DNA from: Rhodoferax sp.
GTDB taxonomy: Bacteria; Pseudomonadota; Gammaproteobacteria; Burkholderiales; Burkholderiaceae_C
Direction of reading: 5' to 3'
Length of the DNA stretch: 50,285 bases
NCBI RefSeq assembly: GCF_030697375.1
Contig: NZ_JAUYQD010000085.1
Span: 1-50,285, forward strand
A program made the position numbers and the translations under genes. Shown in pieces: positions 41,746-49,384 of this stretch. The first letter of the stretch is position 1, and each line of letters opens with the position of its first letter. Under the pieces are notes generated by a model. It saw nothing but the letters and a program-made list of their open reading frames with translations. It had not been told where the DNA came from and did not search any database.

Positions 41746-43356
41746 TTACATGCGTGCGACGCCAAAGGTGTTGGGGCGCAGCGTGCGTTGGGCAGACTCC
41801 TCGGCCAGCGCCAGGCACAAACCCAAAAAGCGGCGCGTGTCGCGCGGGTCGATGATGCCGTCGTCCCACAGGCGGGCGGTGCCAAACAAGGCGGTGGATT
41901 CTTTGTCCAGGCGCAGACGCAGTCCGTCGGACATGGCTTTCAGCGCCTCGTCGTTGGCCTGCACGCCAGAGCGTTCGATCTTGGCGCGGTTGACGATGTC
42001 CATCACCTTGGCGGCCTGCGCGCCGCCCATCACCGCGGTGCGTGCCGTGGGCCAGGCAAAGATGAAACGCGGATCGAAGCCCCGGCCGCACATGCCGTAG
42101 TTGCCCGCGCCAAAGGAGCCGCCCAACACAAAGGTGAATTTGGGCACCCGCGCATTGGCCACGGCCTGGATCATTTTGGAGCCGTGTTTGATGGCGCCGC
42201 TGCGCTCGGCCACCGAGCCGACCATGTAACCGGTGGTGTTCTGCAAAAACACCAGGGGCGTGCCACTTTGGTCGCACAGCTGGATGAACTGCGCCGCCTT
42301 GGTCGAGCCTGCGGGCTGGATTGGGCCGTTGTTGCCCAAGATGCCGACCAGATGGCCCTGCACCCGGGCGTGGCCACACATCATCTCGGGGGCATACGGG
42401 GCTTTGAACTCCAAAAAGTCGGAGCCATCGACCAGGCGGGCGATGACCTCCCGCACGTCATACGGTTCGCGCTCGTCTGCGGGCACGATGCCCATCAGCT
42501 CCTGCTCGTCAAACAGCGGTTCGGTGTAACTGGCTGCCACGGGCGTGGTGTCCCAGCGCAATTTGTCCATCAGCTCGCGGGCCAGGGCAATGGCGTGGGC
42601 GTCGTCCTCGCTCAGGTACTCGCCCAGGCCGGTGACCTGGGCGTGGGTTTCGGCGCCGCCCAGTTCGTCGTCCGTGCAGTCCTCCCCCATGGCGGCTTTC
42701 ACCAAGGGCGGCCCGGCCAGGTAGATGCTGGAGCGCCCGCGCACCAAAATGACATAGTCCGACAGGCCCGGCAGATACGCGCCGCCTGCCGTGGAGGAAC
42801 CGTGCACCACCGAGATTTGCGGCAACCCGGCCGCCGACATACGCGCCTGGTTGGCAAAACCGCGCCCGCCATCGACAAAAATCTCGGCCTGGTACATCAG
42901 GTTGGCGCCGCCACTCTCCACCAGGTAAATGACGGGCAGTTTGTTTTCCAGCGCAATCTCCTGGGCGCGCAGGGCTTTCTTCAAGCCCATGGGGGCCACG
43001 GTGCCACCCTTGACGGCGCTGTCGCTGGCCGAGACCAGGCAGCGCCGGCCCGCCACCACCCCAATCCCCACGATGGAGCCACCGCCCATGACCGACTTTT
43101 TGCCGTCGTCGTCGTGCATATTGAGGCCCGCCAAGCGGCTGAGTTCCAGAAACGGCGTGCCCCGGTCCAGCAGGCGGGCCACCCGTTCGCGGGGCAGCAA
43201 CTGCTTGCGCTGCTCAAACTTGTCGCGCTTGGACTCGGACTCTGCAATCACCAGCCCTTCCAGGCGCTGCACCTCGGCCAGCAGGTCGGCCATGCGCCGG
43301 GCATTGGCGGCAAATCCGTCGGATCGGGGGTTGACCTTGGAGCGAAGAGCAGGCAT
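41746..43356 (-). CDS. atuC: Acyl-CoA carboxylase beta subunit (carboxyltransferase), geranyl-/methylcrotonyl-CoA type
   Basis: 536 residues, first gene of the operon. Carboxyltransferase N and C domains: KQLLPRERVARLLDRGTPFL, SASDSAVKGGTVAPMGLKKA, ALENKLPVIYLVESGGANLM, VVHGSSTAGGAYLPGLSDYV, and in the C half GHARVQGHLVGILGNNGPIQ and FVLGGSFGAGNYGMCGRGFD. It moves carboxyl from biotin on the alpha subunit to an acyl-CoA. PMGLKK and the SSTAGGAYLPGLSDY wording fit AtuC better than LiuB. Preceded by a LiuR-like palindrome. Confidence 0.85.
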   Translation of the reverse strand: MPALRSKVNPRSDGFAANARRMADLLAEVQRLEGLVIAESESKRDKFEQRKQLLPRERVARLLDRGTPFLELSRLAGLNMHDDDGKKSVMGGGSIVGIGVVAGRRCLVSASDSAVKGGTVAPMGLKKALRAQEIALENKLPVIYLVESGGANLMYQAEIFVDGGRGFANQARMSAAGLPQISVVHGSSTAGGAYLPGLSDYVILVRGRSSIYLAGPPLVKAAMGEDCTDDELGGAETHAQVTGLGEYLSEDDAHAIALARELMDKLRWDTTPVAASYTEPLFDEQELMGIVPADEREPYDVREVIARLVDGSDFLEFKAPYAPEMMCGHARVQGHLVGILGNNGPIQPAGSTKAAQFIQLCDQSGTPLVFLQNTTGYMVGSVAERSGAIKHGSKMIQAVANARVPKFTFVLGGSFGAGNYGMCGRGFDPRFIFAWPTARTAVMGGAQAAKVMDIVNRAKIERSGVQANDEALKAMSDGLRLRLDKESTALFGTARLWDDGIIDPRDTRRFLGLCLALAEESAQRTLRPNTFGVARM

Positions 43357-43400
43357 GGAGACAGGTCCTCAATGGGTAGATGCCCCATTAGAAGTCAAGG

Positions 43401-43414
43401 TGACGTTAACGTCA
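43401..43414. promoter_or_regulatory. LiuR-like MerR operator TGACGTTAACGTCA
   Basis: A perfect 14-bp palindrome lies between the divergent atuC-like and SCP2-merR genes. It resembles the operator I know for the MerR-family regulator LiuR of branched-chain amino acid catabolism. On the minus strand TTGACG at its edge, a 19-bp spacer and TAATGG could be the operon promoter, the long spacing being usual for MerR-controlled promoters. Confidence 0.65.
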
Positions 43415-43532
43415 ACCAAATACCGTATAGGTGTTTATACTGATGTTTGCGGAATATCAGGCTGCTAGCATTCAGCCCGTTCCCAGCCGGCAGCTGCCTT
43501 GCGCGCTGCCATCAACCCAACAGGAAAACGCC

Positions 43533-43829
43533 ATGAATTTCGAAGAATGCACCCAAGCCATCCGCACCAAAGTGGGGGCCGACAGCGGTCTGGCCGCCAC
43601 GCTCAAATTTGATTGCGGCGCCGACGGCGTGATCGTCATCGACGGCAAGTCCACCCCCAACACCGTGGGCAATGACAACACCGAGGTGGACTGCACCGTG
43701 GGCATCACCCTGGACAACCTCAACGCCATGCTCAACGGCGACTTGGAACCCGCCACCGGCTTCATGGCCGGCAAACTCAAAGTGTCGGGCGACATGAGCG
43801 TGGCCATGCGCCTGCAACGCGTGATCTGA
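43533..43829 (+). CDS. SCP2 sterol-binding domain protein
   Basis: 98 residues, a single SCP2 domain: CGADGVIVIDGKSTPNTV, VDCTVGITLDNLNAMLNGDL and GFMAGKLKVSGDMSVAMRLQ. These small proteins bind acyl chains or acyl-CoA in a hydrophobic pocket. AGGAAAA precedes the ATG. Its stop overlaps the merR start (TGATG), so the two are coupled. Divergent from the carboxylase operon, which suggests it carries lipids or acyl-CoA for that pathway. Confidence 0.92.
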   Translation: MNFEECTQAIRTKVGADSGLAATLKFDCGADGVIVIDGKSTPNTVGNDNTEVDCTVGITLDNLNAMLNGDLEPATGFMAGKLKVSGDMSVAMRLQRVI

Positions 43830-44275
43830 TGGAGCTGAGCAACGCCCAGGCCTTTGTCGATTCCCACCGGGACGTGGACACGGCCGAACTCTTTGGCATC
43901 ACCGAGTTGTGCGGGGAGTTTGGCATCACCCTGCGCGCCCTGCGTTTTTACGAAGACAAGGGCCTGCTGGCGCCGCGGCGCATCAACGGCGCCCGCGTCT
44001 ACACCCGCCGGGACCGCGCCCGCCTGGCCCTGATCCTGCGGGCCAAGGCCATCGGCTCCCCGCTGTCCGAGGTCAAACGGTATCTGGATTTGTACGGCAA
44101 CCAGGGCGAAGGCCGGTCGCAGCAGCTGAGCTACGTGATTGAGCGCACCGACGCCGAGATTGCCGAGCTGGAGAAAAAACGCGCCCGCATCGACGAGACC
44201 CTGGCCGAGCTGCGGGTCATCAACGCCGGCAGCCGCAGGCAGCTGGAAGAACGCCTGCAAGCCGAGAAGTTTTAA
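43829..44275 (+). CDS. MerR-family transcriptional regulator, LiuR-like
   Basis: 148 residues. Winged-helix MerR DNA-binding domain (about 22-92): FGITLRALRFYEDKGLLAPR, RINGARVYTRRDRARLALIL; then an antiparallel coiled-coil dimer helix (SYVIERTDAEIAELEKKRAR). There is no metal-binding Cys. A likely target is the palindrome at 43401-43414 controlling the carboxylase operon and possibly its own operon. The last 16 codons are duplicated, in decayed form, at 46489-46539. Confidence 0.9.
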   Translation: MELSNAQAFVDSHRDVDTAELFGITELCGEFGITLRALRFYEDKGLLAPRRINGARVYTRRDRARLALILRAKAIGSPLSEVKRYLDLYGNQGEGRSQQLSYVIERTDAEIAELEKKRARIDETLAELRVINAGSRRQLEERLQAEKF

Positions 44276-44279
44276 GATA

Positions 44280-44337
44280 AATCAGGCTCTAGCCCCCGTA
44301 GATAGTGCGCAAGCAGCTCCTATTTTCGTAGCAAAAG
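44280..44337 (+). repeat. Dispersed ~57-bp repeat, copy D
   Basis: AATCAGGCTCTAGCCCCCGT then AGATAGTGCGCAAGCAGCTC and CTATTTTCGTAGCAAAAG. It starts five bases after the merR stop. With copy E it is the best-kept member. Confidence 0.9.
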
Positions 44338-44413
44338 CAGAGCCGCCCAGCGCTGGGCATGCCCCTGGTGCACGGGGACCCAGGAGAGCGATTGTTCAAA
44401 AAAGCAATCGTTA

Positions 44414-44456
44414 CTCTGAAATGCAGAGTTATAATTTCAAGCTCTGAATTTCAGAG
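44414..44456 (+). promoter_or_regulatory. Promoter with -10 TATAAT bracketed by two palindromic operators
   Basis: CTCTGAAATGCAGAG (44414-44428) and CTCTGAATTTCAGAG (44442-44456) are two copies of one 15-bp palindrome, CTCTGAAWTTCAGAG, 28 bp apart. A perfect -10 hexamer TATAAT (44430-44435) lies between them; the -35 position is poor. The layout fits repression by a dimeric winged-helix protein, and such a gene (45564-45962) lies in the operon that follows. Confidence 0.75.
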
Positions 44457-44487
44457 TGAAAATCTCTGCTGCGAAAGCACCCTCGCC

Positions 44488-45567
44488 ATGACGTCTCCTA
44501 TTCGCTCGCTGCCCCATCTGGCGGCACTGCAAAACCTGCTGGTGGCCGGCCACCGTCCCATTCGCATGCGGCCCGGCTCCTTGGTGCGCTGGGGCGGCGC
44601 GTTTGCATTGCTGGCCTGGACGACCGACCCCTTGCTGCGCATGGCAGCCCTGCAAGGGCAACCCGCTCTGCAAGCCATGGTTGCCATGGTGTGGCTGGGA
44701 TGCGGCATGGGGCTCACCGGCTACCTGGACTGGCGCGCCAACCAGGCAGCCGCCCAGCAGGCCGAAGAAACCCTGCCCTTCGTCCATGTACAAGTCAGCA
44801 AGGTCTGGTGGCTGTTGTTGGCCGCAGGGGTTTTGTACACGGGCAGCACCTTCTTCTTTGGTGGCTCGTACCAGACCTACATGGTGTGGCTGGCCTTGGT
44901 CGGTCTGGGCCTTTTCCTGCACGGTCTGTTTTCACAGGAACTGGTGGAGTGGGCCGGTGGCGCCATCTTTTTGCTGGCCCTGCTGGTGTTGATCAGCGGC
45001 TTGCCGCTGTCATGGCACCGCCCCCTGGTCATCAGCACCGCGGGCCTGGGGCTGCCCCTGCTGGGCGGCATGCTGCACCGCCAGATCCCTGCGGTGCCCC
45101 ACCTGGGGCGGCTGATGGCCGGCGTGGCGGGCTTGCTGGCGGCCAGCGTGTTGCCTGCCATGGCATTCGTACAATGGAATCAACTCCAGGGTCTGCCGCA
45201 GGATATTCCGGTGTACACCCAAAAGTCCTTGCTGGCATTGGGCGATGACCCCGCCCGCTGGCCGCACTATGTGGCCCTGCATGTCCAAGCAGGCACACCG
45301 ATTGAACTGCAACTGGACATCCAGGGCAGCGTGCTCCAAGCCGCCAAGGACGGCGCGCATCTGACCTACACCGTGGCGCAAGACCTGGACTTTTTGCTGA
45401 TCGACGGCAAGCTCAGCCACCATGTCCGCCGCGCAGGCCAGGATTGGCAAGACGCCGCGGGGTGGCTGCGCATCACCCAACTGGATATGACACCCGACCT
45501 GAGCCAGGCCAGCGGCCTGAAAGTCAACAGCCGCGCCCAGATTGAACTGCAAGGAATGCCGCGATGA
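44488..45567 (+). CDS. Polytopic membrane protein of unknown function
   Basis: 359 residues with about seven hydrophobic segments in the first 230 residues (for example VRWGGAFALLAWTTDPLL, VWWLLLAAGVLYTGSTFFFG, YMVWLALVGLGLFLHGLF, IFLLALLVLISGLPL, GVAGLLAASVLPAMAFV), then a soluble C-terminal domain of about 125 residues rich in beta strands (YVALHVQAGTPIELQLDIQG), probably periplasmic. I do not recognise a family. The ATG at 44488 is 32 bp after the second operator. Its stop overlaps the start of the winged-helix regulator (ATGA), so regulator and membrane protein form one unit. Confidence 0.85.
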   Translation: MTSPIRSLPHLAALQNLLVAGHRPIRMRPGSLVRWGGAFALLAWTTDPLLRMAALQGQPALQAMVAMVWLGCGMGLTGYLDWRANQAAAQQAEETLPFVHVQVSKVWWLLLAAGVLYTGSTFFFGGSYQTYMVWLALVGLGLFLHGLFSQELVEWAGGAIFLLALLVLISGLPLSWHRPLVISTAGLGLPLLGGMLHRQIPAVPHLGRLMAGVAGLLAASVLPAMAFVQWNQLQGLPQDIPVYTQKSLLALGDDPARWPHYVALHVQAGTPIELQLDIQGSVLQAAKDGAHLTYTVAQDLDFLLIDGKLSHHVRRAGQDWQDAAGWLRITQLDMTPDLSQASGLKVNSRAQIELQGMPR

Positions 45568-45962
45568 ACCACCCCACCCCCACCGACACAGCCATGGACG
45601 CCACCACACCTCCGCCAGAGTTTGCCGATGCCCTGGACCCGCTCTTGCACCAACCCTTGCGCACCCAGATTGCGGCCTATCTGATGGGCCGGGGGGAAGC
45701 CACTTTCAGCGAACTCAAGCGCATCTTGCAGTGCACCGACGGCAATCTGGATGCGCACCTGAAAAAGCTGTTGGCCGCCGATTACCTGCTGCAGGAGCGC
45801 CGTGGCGGTGGCCCCCGGGTGCAAACCACCTACGCGCTGACCGCCACCGGGCGCGCCGCCTTTGCCAGCTACCTGTCCCACTTGCAAAAACTTTTCAGCC
45901 TTACCCAACCCGTCGTTACTGATCACAGCGACGCGTTGCTCCCGCGCCCTCACCTTGCGTGA
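45564..45962 (+). CDS. Winged-helix DNA-binding regulator (ArsR/HTH_34-like)
   Basis: 132 residues. A flexible N-tail, then a winged helix (about 22-105): LLHQPLRTQIAAYLMGRGEA, TFSELKRILQCTDGNLDAHL, KKLLAADYLLQERRGGGPRV, TTYALTATGRAAFASYL. This is the compact winged helix described for stand-alone transcriptional regulators of the HTH_34 type. No ligand-binding Cys or His cluster. Probable autorepressor acting at the palindromes at 44414-44456. Confidence 0.88.
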   Translation: MNHPTPTDTAMDATTPPPEFADALDPLLHQPLRTQIAAYLMGRGEATFSELKRILQCTDGNLDAHLKKLLAADYLLQERRGGGPRVQTTYALTATGRAAFASYLSHLQKLFSLTQPVVTDHSDALLPRPHLA

Positions 45963-45996
45963 GGCATTTACCCACCCCTCCGAACGGAGTTTTTTC

Positions 45997-46434
45997 ATGT
46001 CACTCTCCCTCCTCCCCCGAAAATGGGCTTCTCTCGCCCTGCCCCTGCTCTTGGCCGCCAGCCTTGCGGCATGTTCAGGCCTGCAGCGCACCACCGGAAG
46101 CCTGCCCGATGCCGCAGTTCTGGATGCCTTGCCCGTGATCAAGCTCGGCCAAGCCAAACCGGCGCAAGGTGACTACATTGTGTATTTGCCTGCCAGCGAA
46201 CCGGTCTCCGCGACCACCAAAGTTCAAGGCACCCTGTTTGAAAAAACCGACAGCAAAGAGCTGCAAGTCAAGCTCAAACAAGACCTGTACCTGTATAAAA
46301 ACTGGGTCAGCACGGACAAACGCCAGTGGGTCAAAGACACCGACGCCATCACGGGCAATGTGCACGTCAAGCTGCCCGGCTACGACAACCCCCAAGCCGG
46401 GGAAGTGCTGATCGAACTCAACACCAAGAGCTAA
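45997..46434 (+). CDS. Putative lipoprotein of unknown function
   Basis: 145 residues. Lipoprotein signal LPLLLAASLAAC with the acylated Cys at 26. The mature part (about 118 residues) begins SGLQRTTGSLPDAA and is beta-rich with no recognised domain (GDYIVYLPASEPVSATTKVQ, VKLPGYDNPQAGEVLIEL). It lies 34 bp after the winged-helix gene in the same direction and could be the third member of that unit, which would make a membrane protein, regulator and lipoprotein set. Confidence 0.8.
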   Translation: MSLSLLPRKWASLALPLLLAASLAACSGLQRTTGSLPDAAVLDALPVIKLGQAKPAQGDYIVYLPASEPVSATTKVQGTLFEKTDSKELQVKLKQDLYLYKNWVSTDKRQWVKDTDAITGNVHVKLPGYDNPQAGEVLIELNTKS

Positions 46435-46488
46435 ACAGCCACTGCCCTGGCGTCATTCCACCGTCCATTCCATGCGCGATGGGACGCC

Positions 46489-46539
46489 ATGGGCAGCCGC
46501 AGGCCACGGGAAGAATGCCTGCAAGCCGAAGAGTCTTAA
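46489..46539 (+). pseudogene. Decayed duplicate of the merR 3' end
   Basis: MGSRRPREECLQAEES followed by TAA aligns without gaps with the last residues of the MerR protein, AGSRRQLEERLQAEKF, at 44225-44275. The DNA identity continues into the following repeat (copy E as against copy D). Nothing of the upstream part of merR is present. The nearest explanation is duplication of a merR-tail plus repeat segment about 2.3 kb downstream, followed by decay. Confidence 0.75.
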
Positions 46540-46543
46540 GCCA

Positions 46544-46602
46544 ATTCAGGCTCTAGCCCCCGTAGACAGTGCGTAAGCAGCTACTATTTTCATAGCAAAA
46601 GC
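46544..46602 (+). repeat. Dispersed ~57-bp repeat, copy E
   Basis: TTCAGGCTCTAGCCCCCGTA then GACAGTGCGTAAGCAGCTAC and TATTTTCATAGCAAAAG. It follows the merR-tail remnant at the same distance at which copy D follows merR itself. Confidence 0.9.
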
Positions 46603-46617
46603 AAGCCAACCCAGCGC

Positions 46618-48669
46618 CTAGCGACCGAGCAAACCCTTCAGAAGGTCTTTGGCCTTCTCTTCGACCTGGGTCTTGAGCTCCTGCTTTTTCTCTTCCACCC
46701 GGGCTTTGGCCAGATCGCCCACCATGCTGCTGAACTCGATCTTGTACGACAGGCTGTCAAACGGCCCGCTCAAGCGCACCGGCACTGTCAGCCCCTTCAA
46801 CTGGTCCACGCCTTTGCCGCCCTGCCCTTCGCTGCTGCCCACCACGCTGGCTTTGGCCAGGTAGTTCATCTGGCCAGCGTCGACATCAATATCCCCCGCC
46901 CCCGCCAAACGCAAAAACGGGGATTTCATCGCCAGGTCTTCGTTGTGGGCCACGCCATTGGCCACCTTGAACGAGGCCGACAGTTCGGAGAAATCGGTTT
47001 TTTCTCCGGCCTTGGCCTGCTGGGTGGTGTCGGACTTTCCGCCCAGCTTGCTTTGGAGATCGCGCAGGCTTTGCGCCAGGTTGATGCCCTTGACCGCACC
47101 GTCTTTCAGGCTGAGTGCGGCGGTGCCCGACAGGGCTTTTTTCATGGCGCTCACGGTGGCGCCGTGGCTGCGCAGGTTCAGCGCCACATTGCCACGGCCT
47201 TCCAGCAGGTCTTTGTTAGCCACGTCCTTCATCAGCGGGTTGATCTGCACGCCCGTGAGGGTTTGCTGGACCACCACGGTGTTGCCCACCGCATTCACGG
47301 CCAGCTGGCCCACGGCCGTGCCCTGGTAGAGGTTCATGCTCAGGGGCGCAATGTCCAGTTGCCCACCGGCCAAACGGACTGCGGCATGGAGCTTGTCGAG
47401 TTGGATACCCGCCACCTGCAGGGCGCCTATGCGCACCACACCGCGTACGTTCGGACCTTCCAGCGCCGAGAGGTCCAGCGCCGCCTCTTTGGCGCCCTTG
47501 TCGGTCTTGGCGGTGGTTTCGCCGGTTTTGGGGGGCAGGTATTTGTCCACATTGAGCCGATCCACGTCCAGGTCAAACGCCAGCGCCAGCGGGGCAAATT
47601 TGGACACCGTCACCTTGGCGGCGATTTTGGACTCGTCCAACTGCGTCGCCAGGTTCAGCGCAGCCGACTGCTGGGCCGCGTTCACCTGCAGCCTGCCAGA
47701 CACCGGCAAGGTGAGCCGCTTCATGGGCATTTTGGGGCTGGCCAGCTCGAAACTGCCCGCCAGCTGGCTCAGCGCCAGCGTCTGCGCCGCCACATCCACC
47801 GCCACGGGCGAGCTCAGCTGGCCCTGGACCGAGGTGTCGCCGGACTTGGCGTCCAGCTTCAGCACCAAGCTGCCAATTTTGAGGGCCTGCGCATTGCCCT
47901 CCACACCGTTCAGGGTCAGATGGGCCTGCACCTGGCGCTCGCTGCCGGACAAGCGGGCCTCCAGGCGCACCGTATCGCCCCCAGACTTTTCCGGCGCCAG
48001 GTACAACCGGGGGGCGTCAAGCTTCAGTTCAAACGTATCCGCCCCCCGCTTGCCTTGGGCCGACACGGCCAATCCCTCGACCGTGGCGGTTTTTTGCGCC
48101 GTATCCGCCTGCACCCGCCCGCTGCGCAGGCCGATGTTGGACACCACGGTGGTGGTGCCGGCTTTTTCATCGCGCCAGGTCAGCTGGGCATTGGCTATTT
48201 TGATGCTGGCGATGTCGATGTGCAGCGGCTGTGCAGGCTGCGCGGCGGGCGCCTCGGCCGACGGCTTGGCGGACTCCCCCATCAGGTCGGCAAAGTTCAA
48301 GCGGCCGCTTTTGCTTTTGACCACGGTTGCCTTCAGGCCATTGAGCTCCAGGCCCCGTACCTGGACCTGCTGGGACAGCAGCGGCACCAGGGCCACCGAC
48401 ACCCGGGCCGACTCCAGCACCACAAACTCCTCTTTGCTGGACGGCTCGGACAGGGTCACGCGGTCCAGCGCCACCCCCACGTTTGGCCACAGCGACAGCT
48501 GCGGTTGGCCCTCAATCACCAGCGTGCGCTGCTTCTGGTCCAGCATGGCCCGGCTGAGCTCAGCCTTGATTTTTTCACCGTCAAACAGGGCATAGAGCAG
48601 ACCCGCCCCCACCACCAGCAGGGCCACGACGGCTCCCAAAACAATGGCGACAAGACGGAGGGCTTTCAT
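46618..48669 (-). CDS. AsmA-family envelope protein
   Basis: 683 residues. One N-terminal membrane helix (LVAIVLGAVVALLVVGAGLL) anchors a long periplasmic, beta-rich domain. AsmA signature at both ends: IEGQPQLSLWPNVGVALDRV near residue 55 and the C-terminal module LEGRGNVALNLRSHGATVSA with FSELSASFKVANGVAHNEDL and VPVRLSGPFDSL. AsmA-like proteins belong to the bridge-like lipid transport or outer-membrane homeostasis group. AAGGAATTTC precedes the ATG at 48669. It stands alone, ending just beside repeat copy E. Confidence 0.92.
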   Translation of the reverse strand: MKALRLVAIVLGAVVALLVVGAGLLYALFDGEKIKAELSRAMLDQKQRTLVIEGQPQLSLWPNVGVALDRVTLSEPSSKEEFVVLESARVSVALVPLLSQQVQVRGLELNGLKATVVKSKSGRLNFADLMGESAKPSAEAPAAQPAQPLHIDIASIKIANAQLTWRDEKAGTTTVVSNIGLRSGRVQADTAQKTATVEGLAVSAQGKRGADTFELKLDAPRLYLAPEKSGGDTVRLEARLSGSERQVQAHLTLNGVEGNAQALKIGSLVLKLDAKSGDTSVQGQLSSPVAVDVAAQTLALSQLAGSFELASPKMPMKRLTLPVSGRLQVNAAQQSAALNLATQLDESKIAAKVTVSKFAPLALAFDLDVDRLNVDKYLPPKTGETTAKTDKGAKEAALDLSALEGPNVRGVVRIGALQVAGIQLDKLHAAVRLAGGQLDIAPLSMNLYQGTAVGQLAVNAVGNTVVVQQTLTGVQINPLMKDVANKDLLEGRGNVALNLRSHGATVSAMKKALSGTAALSLKDGAVKGINLAQSLRDLQSKLGGKSDTTQQAKAGEKTDFSELSASFKVANGVAHNEDLAMKSPFLRLAGAGDIDVDAGQMNYLAKASVVGSSEGQGGKGVDQLKGLTVPVRLSGPFDSLSYKIEFSSMVGDLAKARVEEKKQELKTQVEEKAKDLLKGLLGR

Positions 48670-48792
48670 GAAATTCCTTTGCAGTGGGCCACGTGGGCTA
48701 AAAACCCATTGTCTTTGAACCTCGGCACCGCAGGCCTTGCAAGAAAGCAAATTCTCCGGGCGACCGCGAAAATTGACACAGACCGCAGGACC

Positions 48793-49110
48793 TTATTTGG
48801 CCTTGCTCCCCGATGCGCTGGTTTTGGCCCGCCAAAACCGCTCCTTGGTGCTCAGATTCCAGGCCTCGCGCTCGGCCTCGGACCGGCGCGGCTGCGCGGG
48901 GCGGGCCGTTGCAAGCGCAGGTGCCGATGCAGGGGGTATGGCGGGCGGCTTGGCGACTTGGGGCTGTGCTTGGGCCTTTGGTGCGGACGCAGCCACACGG
49001 CCCTGCTGGCTGCGCCAAATGGCATAGGCTTCGCCAAAATCGTCGTCCGTTTGGAAGTTTTCGCGTTTAGGCTTGTTGTCAAGGCCTCGCGGTTTTGTCG
49101 CGTCGTTCAT
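48793..49110 (-). CDS. Small hypothetical protein, Ala/Pro-rich middle
   Basis: 105 residues in three parts: a charged N-terminus with FQTDDDFGEAYAIWRSQQGR, an Ala/Pro/Gln-rich linker (about 40-72), and a basic C-terminus with EREAWNLSTKERFWRAKTSA. Two Trp-containing helices flank the linker. No signal peptide and no recognised family. It is 123 bp upstream of the AsmA gene on the same strand; the gap shows nothing of note. No overlapping frame has better support. Confidence 0.6.
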   Translation of the reverse strand: MNDATKPRGLDNKPKRENFQTDDDFGEAYAIWRSQQGRVAASAPKAQAQPQVAKPPAIPPASAPALATARPAQPRRSEAEREAWNLSTKERFWRAKTSASGSKAK

Positions 49111-49266
49111 GGGCGGCTCCTGGTGGGTGCTCTGAATGCATCGACCACAGCAGCCGTGGTCTGAACCTATTTTGAACGAAAGTCAAAACTTTATTGACCA
49201 AGCCCTGCCATGACCGATCAGCCCTGGGGTGCTTGGCGCCTACGGACTACAGCAGTCAACGGCATG

Positions 49267-49301
49267 AAAAAAGCCCACTATTCACAAAATAGTGGGCTTT
49301 T
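49267..49301 (-). terminator. Intrinsic terminator left behind a truncated tRNA
   Basis: 14-bp perfect stem AAAAGCCCACTATT (49269-49282) / AATAGTGGGCTTTT (49288-49301), loop CACAA, followed on the minus strand by six T. It lies 20 bp downstream (minus strand) of the tRNA 3' fragment, where a tRNA terminator belongs. Confidence 0.88.
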
Positions 49302-49321
49302 GATGTCTGCGCTGTTGGGAA

Positions 49322-49349
49322 TGGTAGGGCGTCACGGACTTGAACCCTG
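49322..49349 (-). other. 3'-terminal tRNA fragment, candidate attachment site
   Basis: The minus strand reads CAGGGTTCAAGTCCGTG then ACGCCCTACCA: a T-arm with GTTCAAG loop (one stem mismatch), the 3' strand of an acceptor stem, a discriminator A and CCA. Upstream no D-arm or anticodon arm follows; the sequence changes to unrelated DNA leading into a toxin-antitoxin pair. The fragment keeps its terminator. This is the usual footprint where an element has integrated in a tRNA gene. I cannot assign the isotype from this part. Confidence 0.55.
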
Positions 49350-49384
49350 TATAGCCCGCACGGAAATTCTTGTTGCGTCGTCAT

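Noticed and set aside
36714..43356. Assignment of the carboxylase operon to the leucine (liu) pathway
   Set aside because: Not excluded, but gene order, the PAQIAPF wording of the hydratase and lack of an HMG-CoA lyase fit atu better; kept as the alternative.
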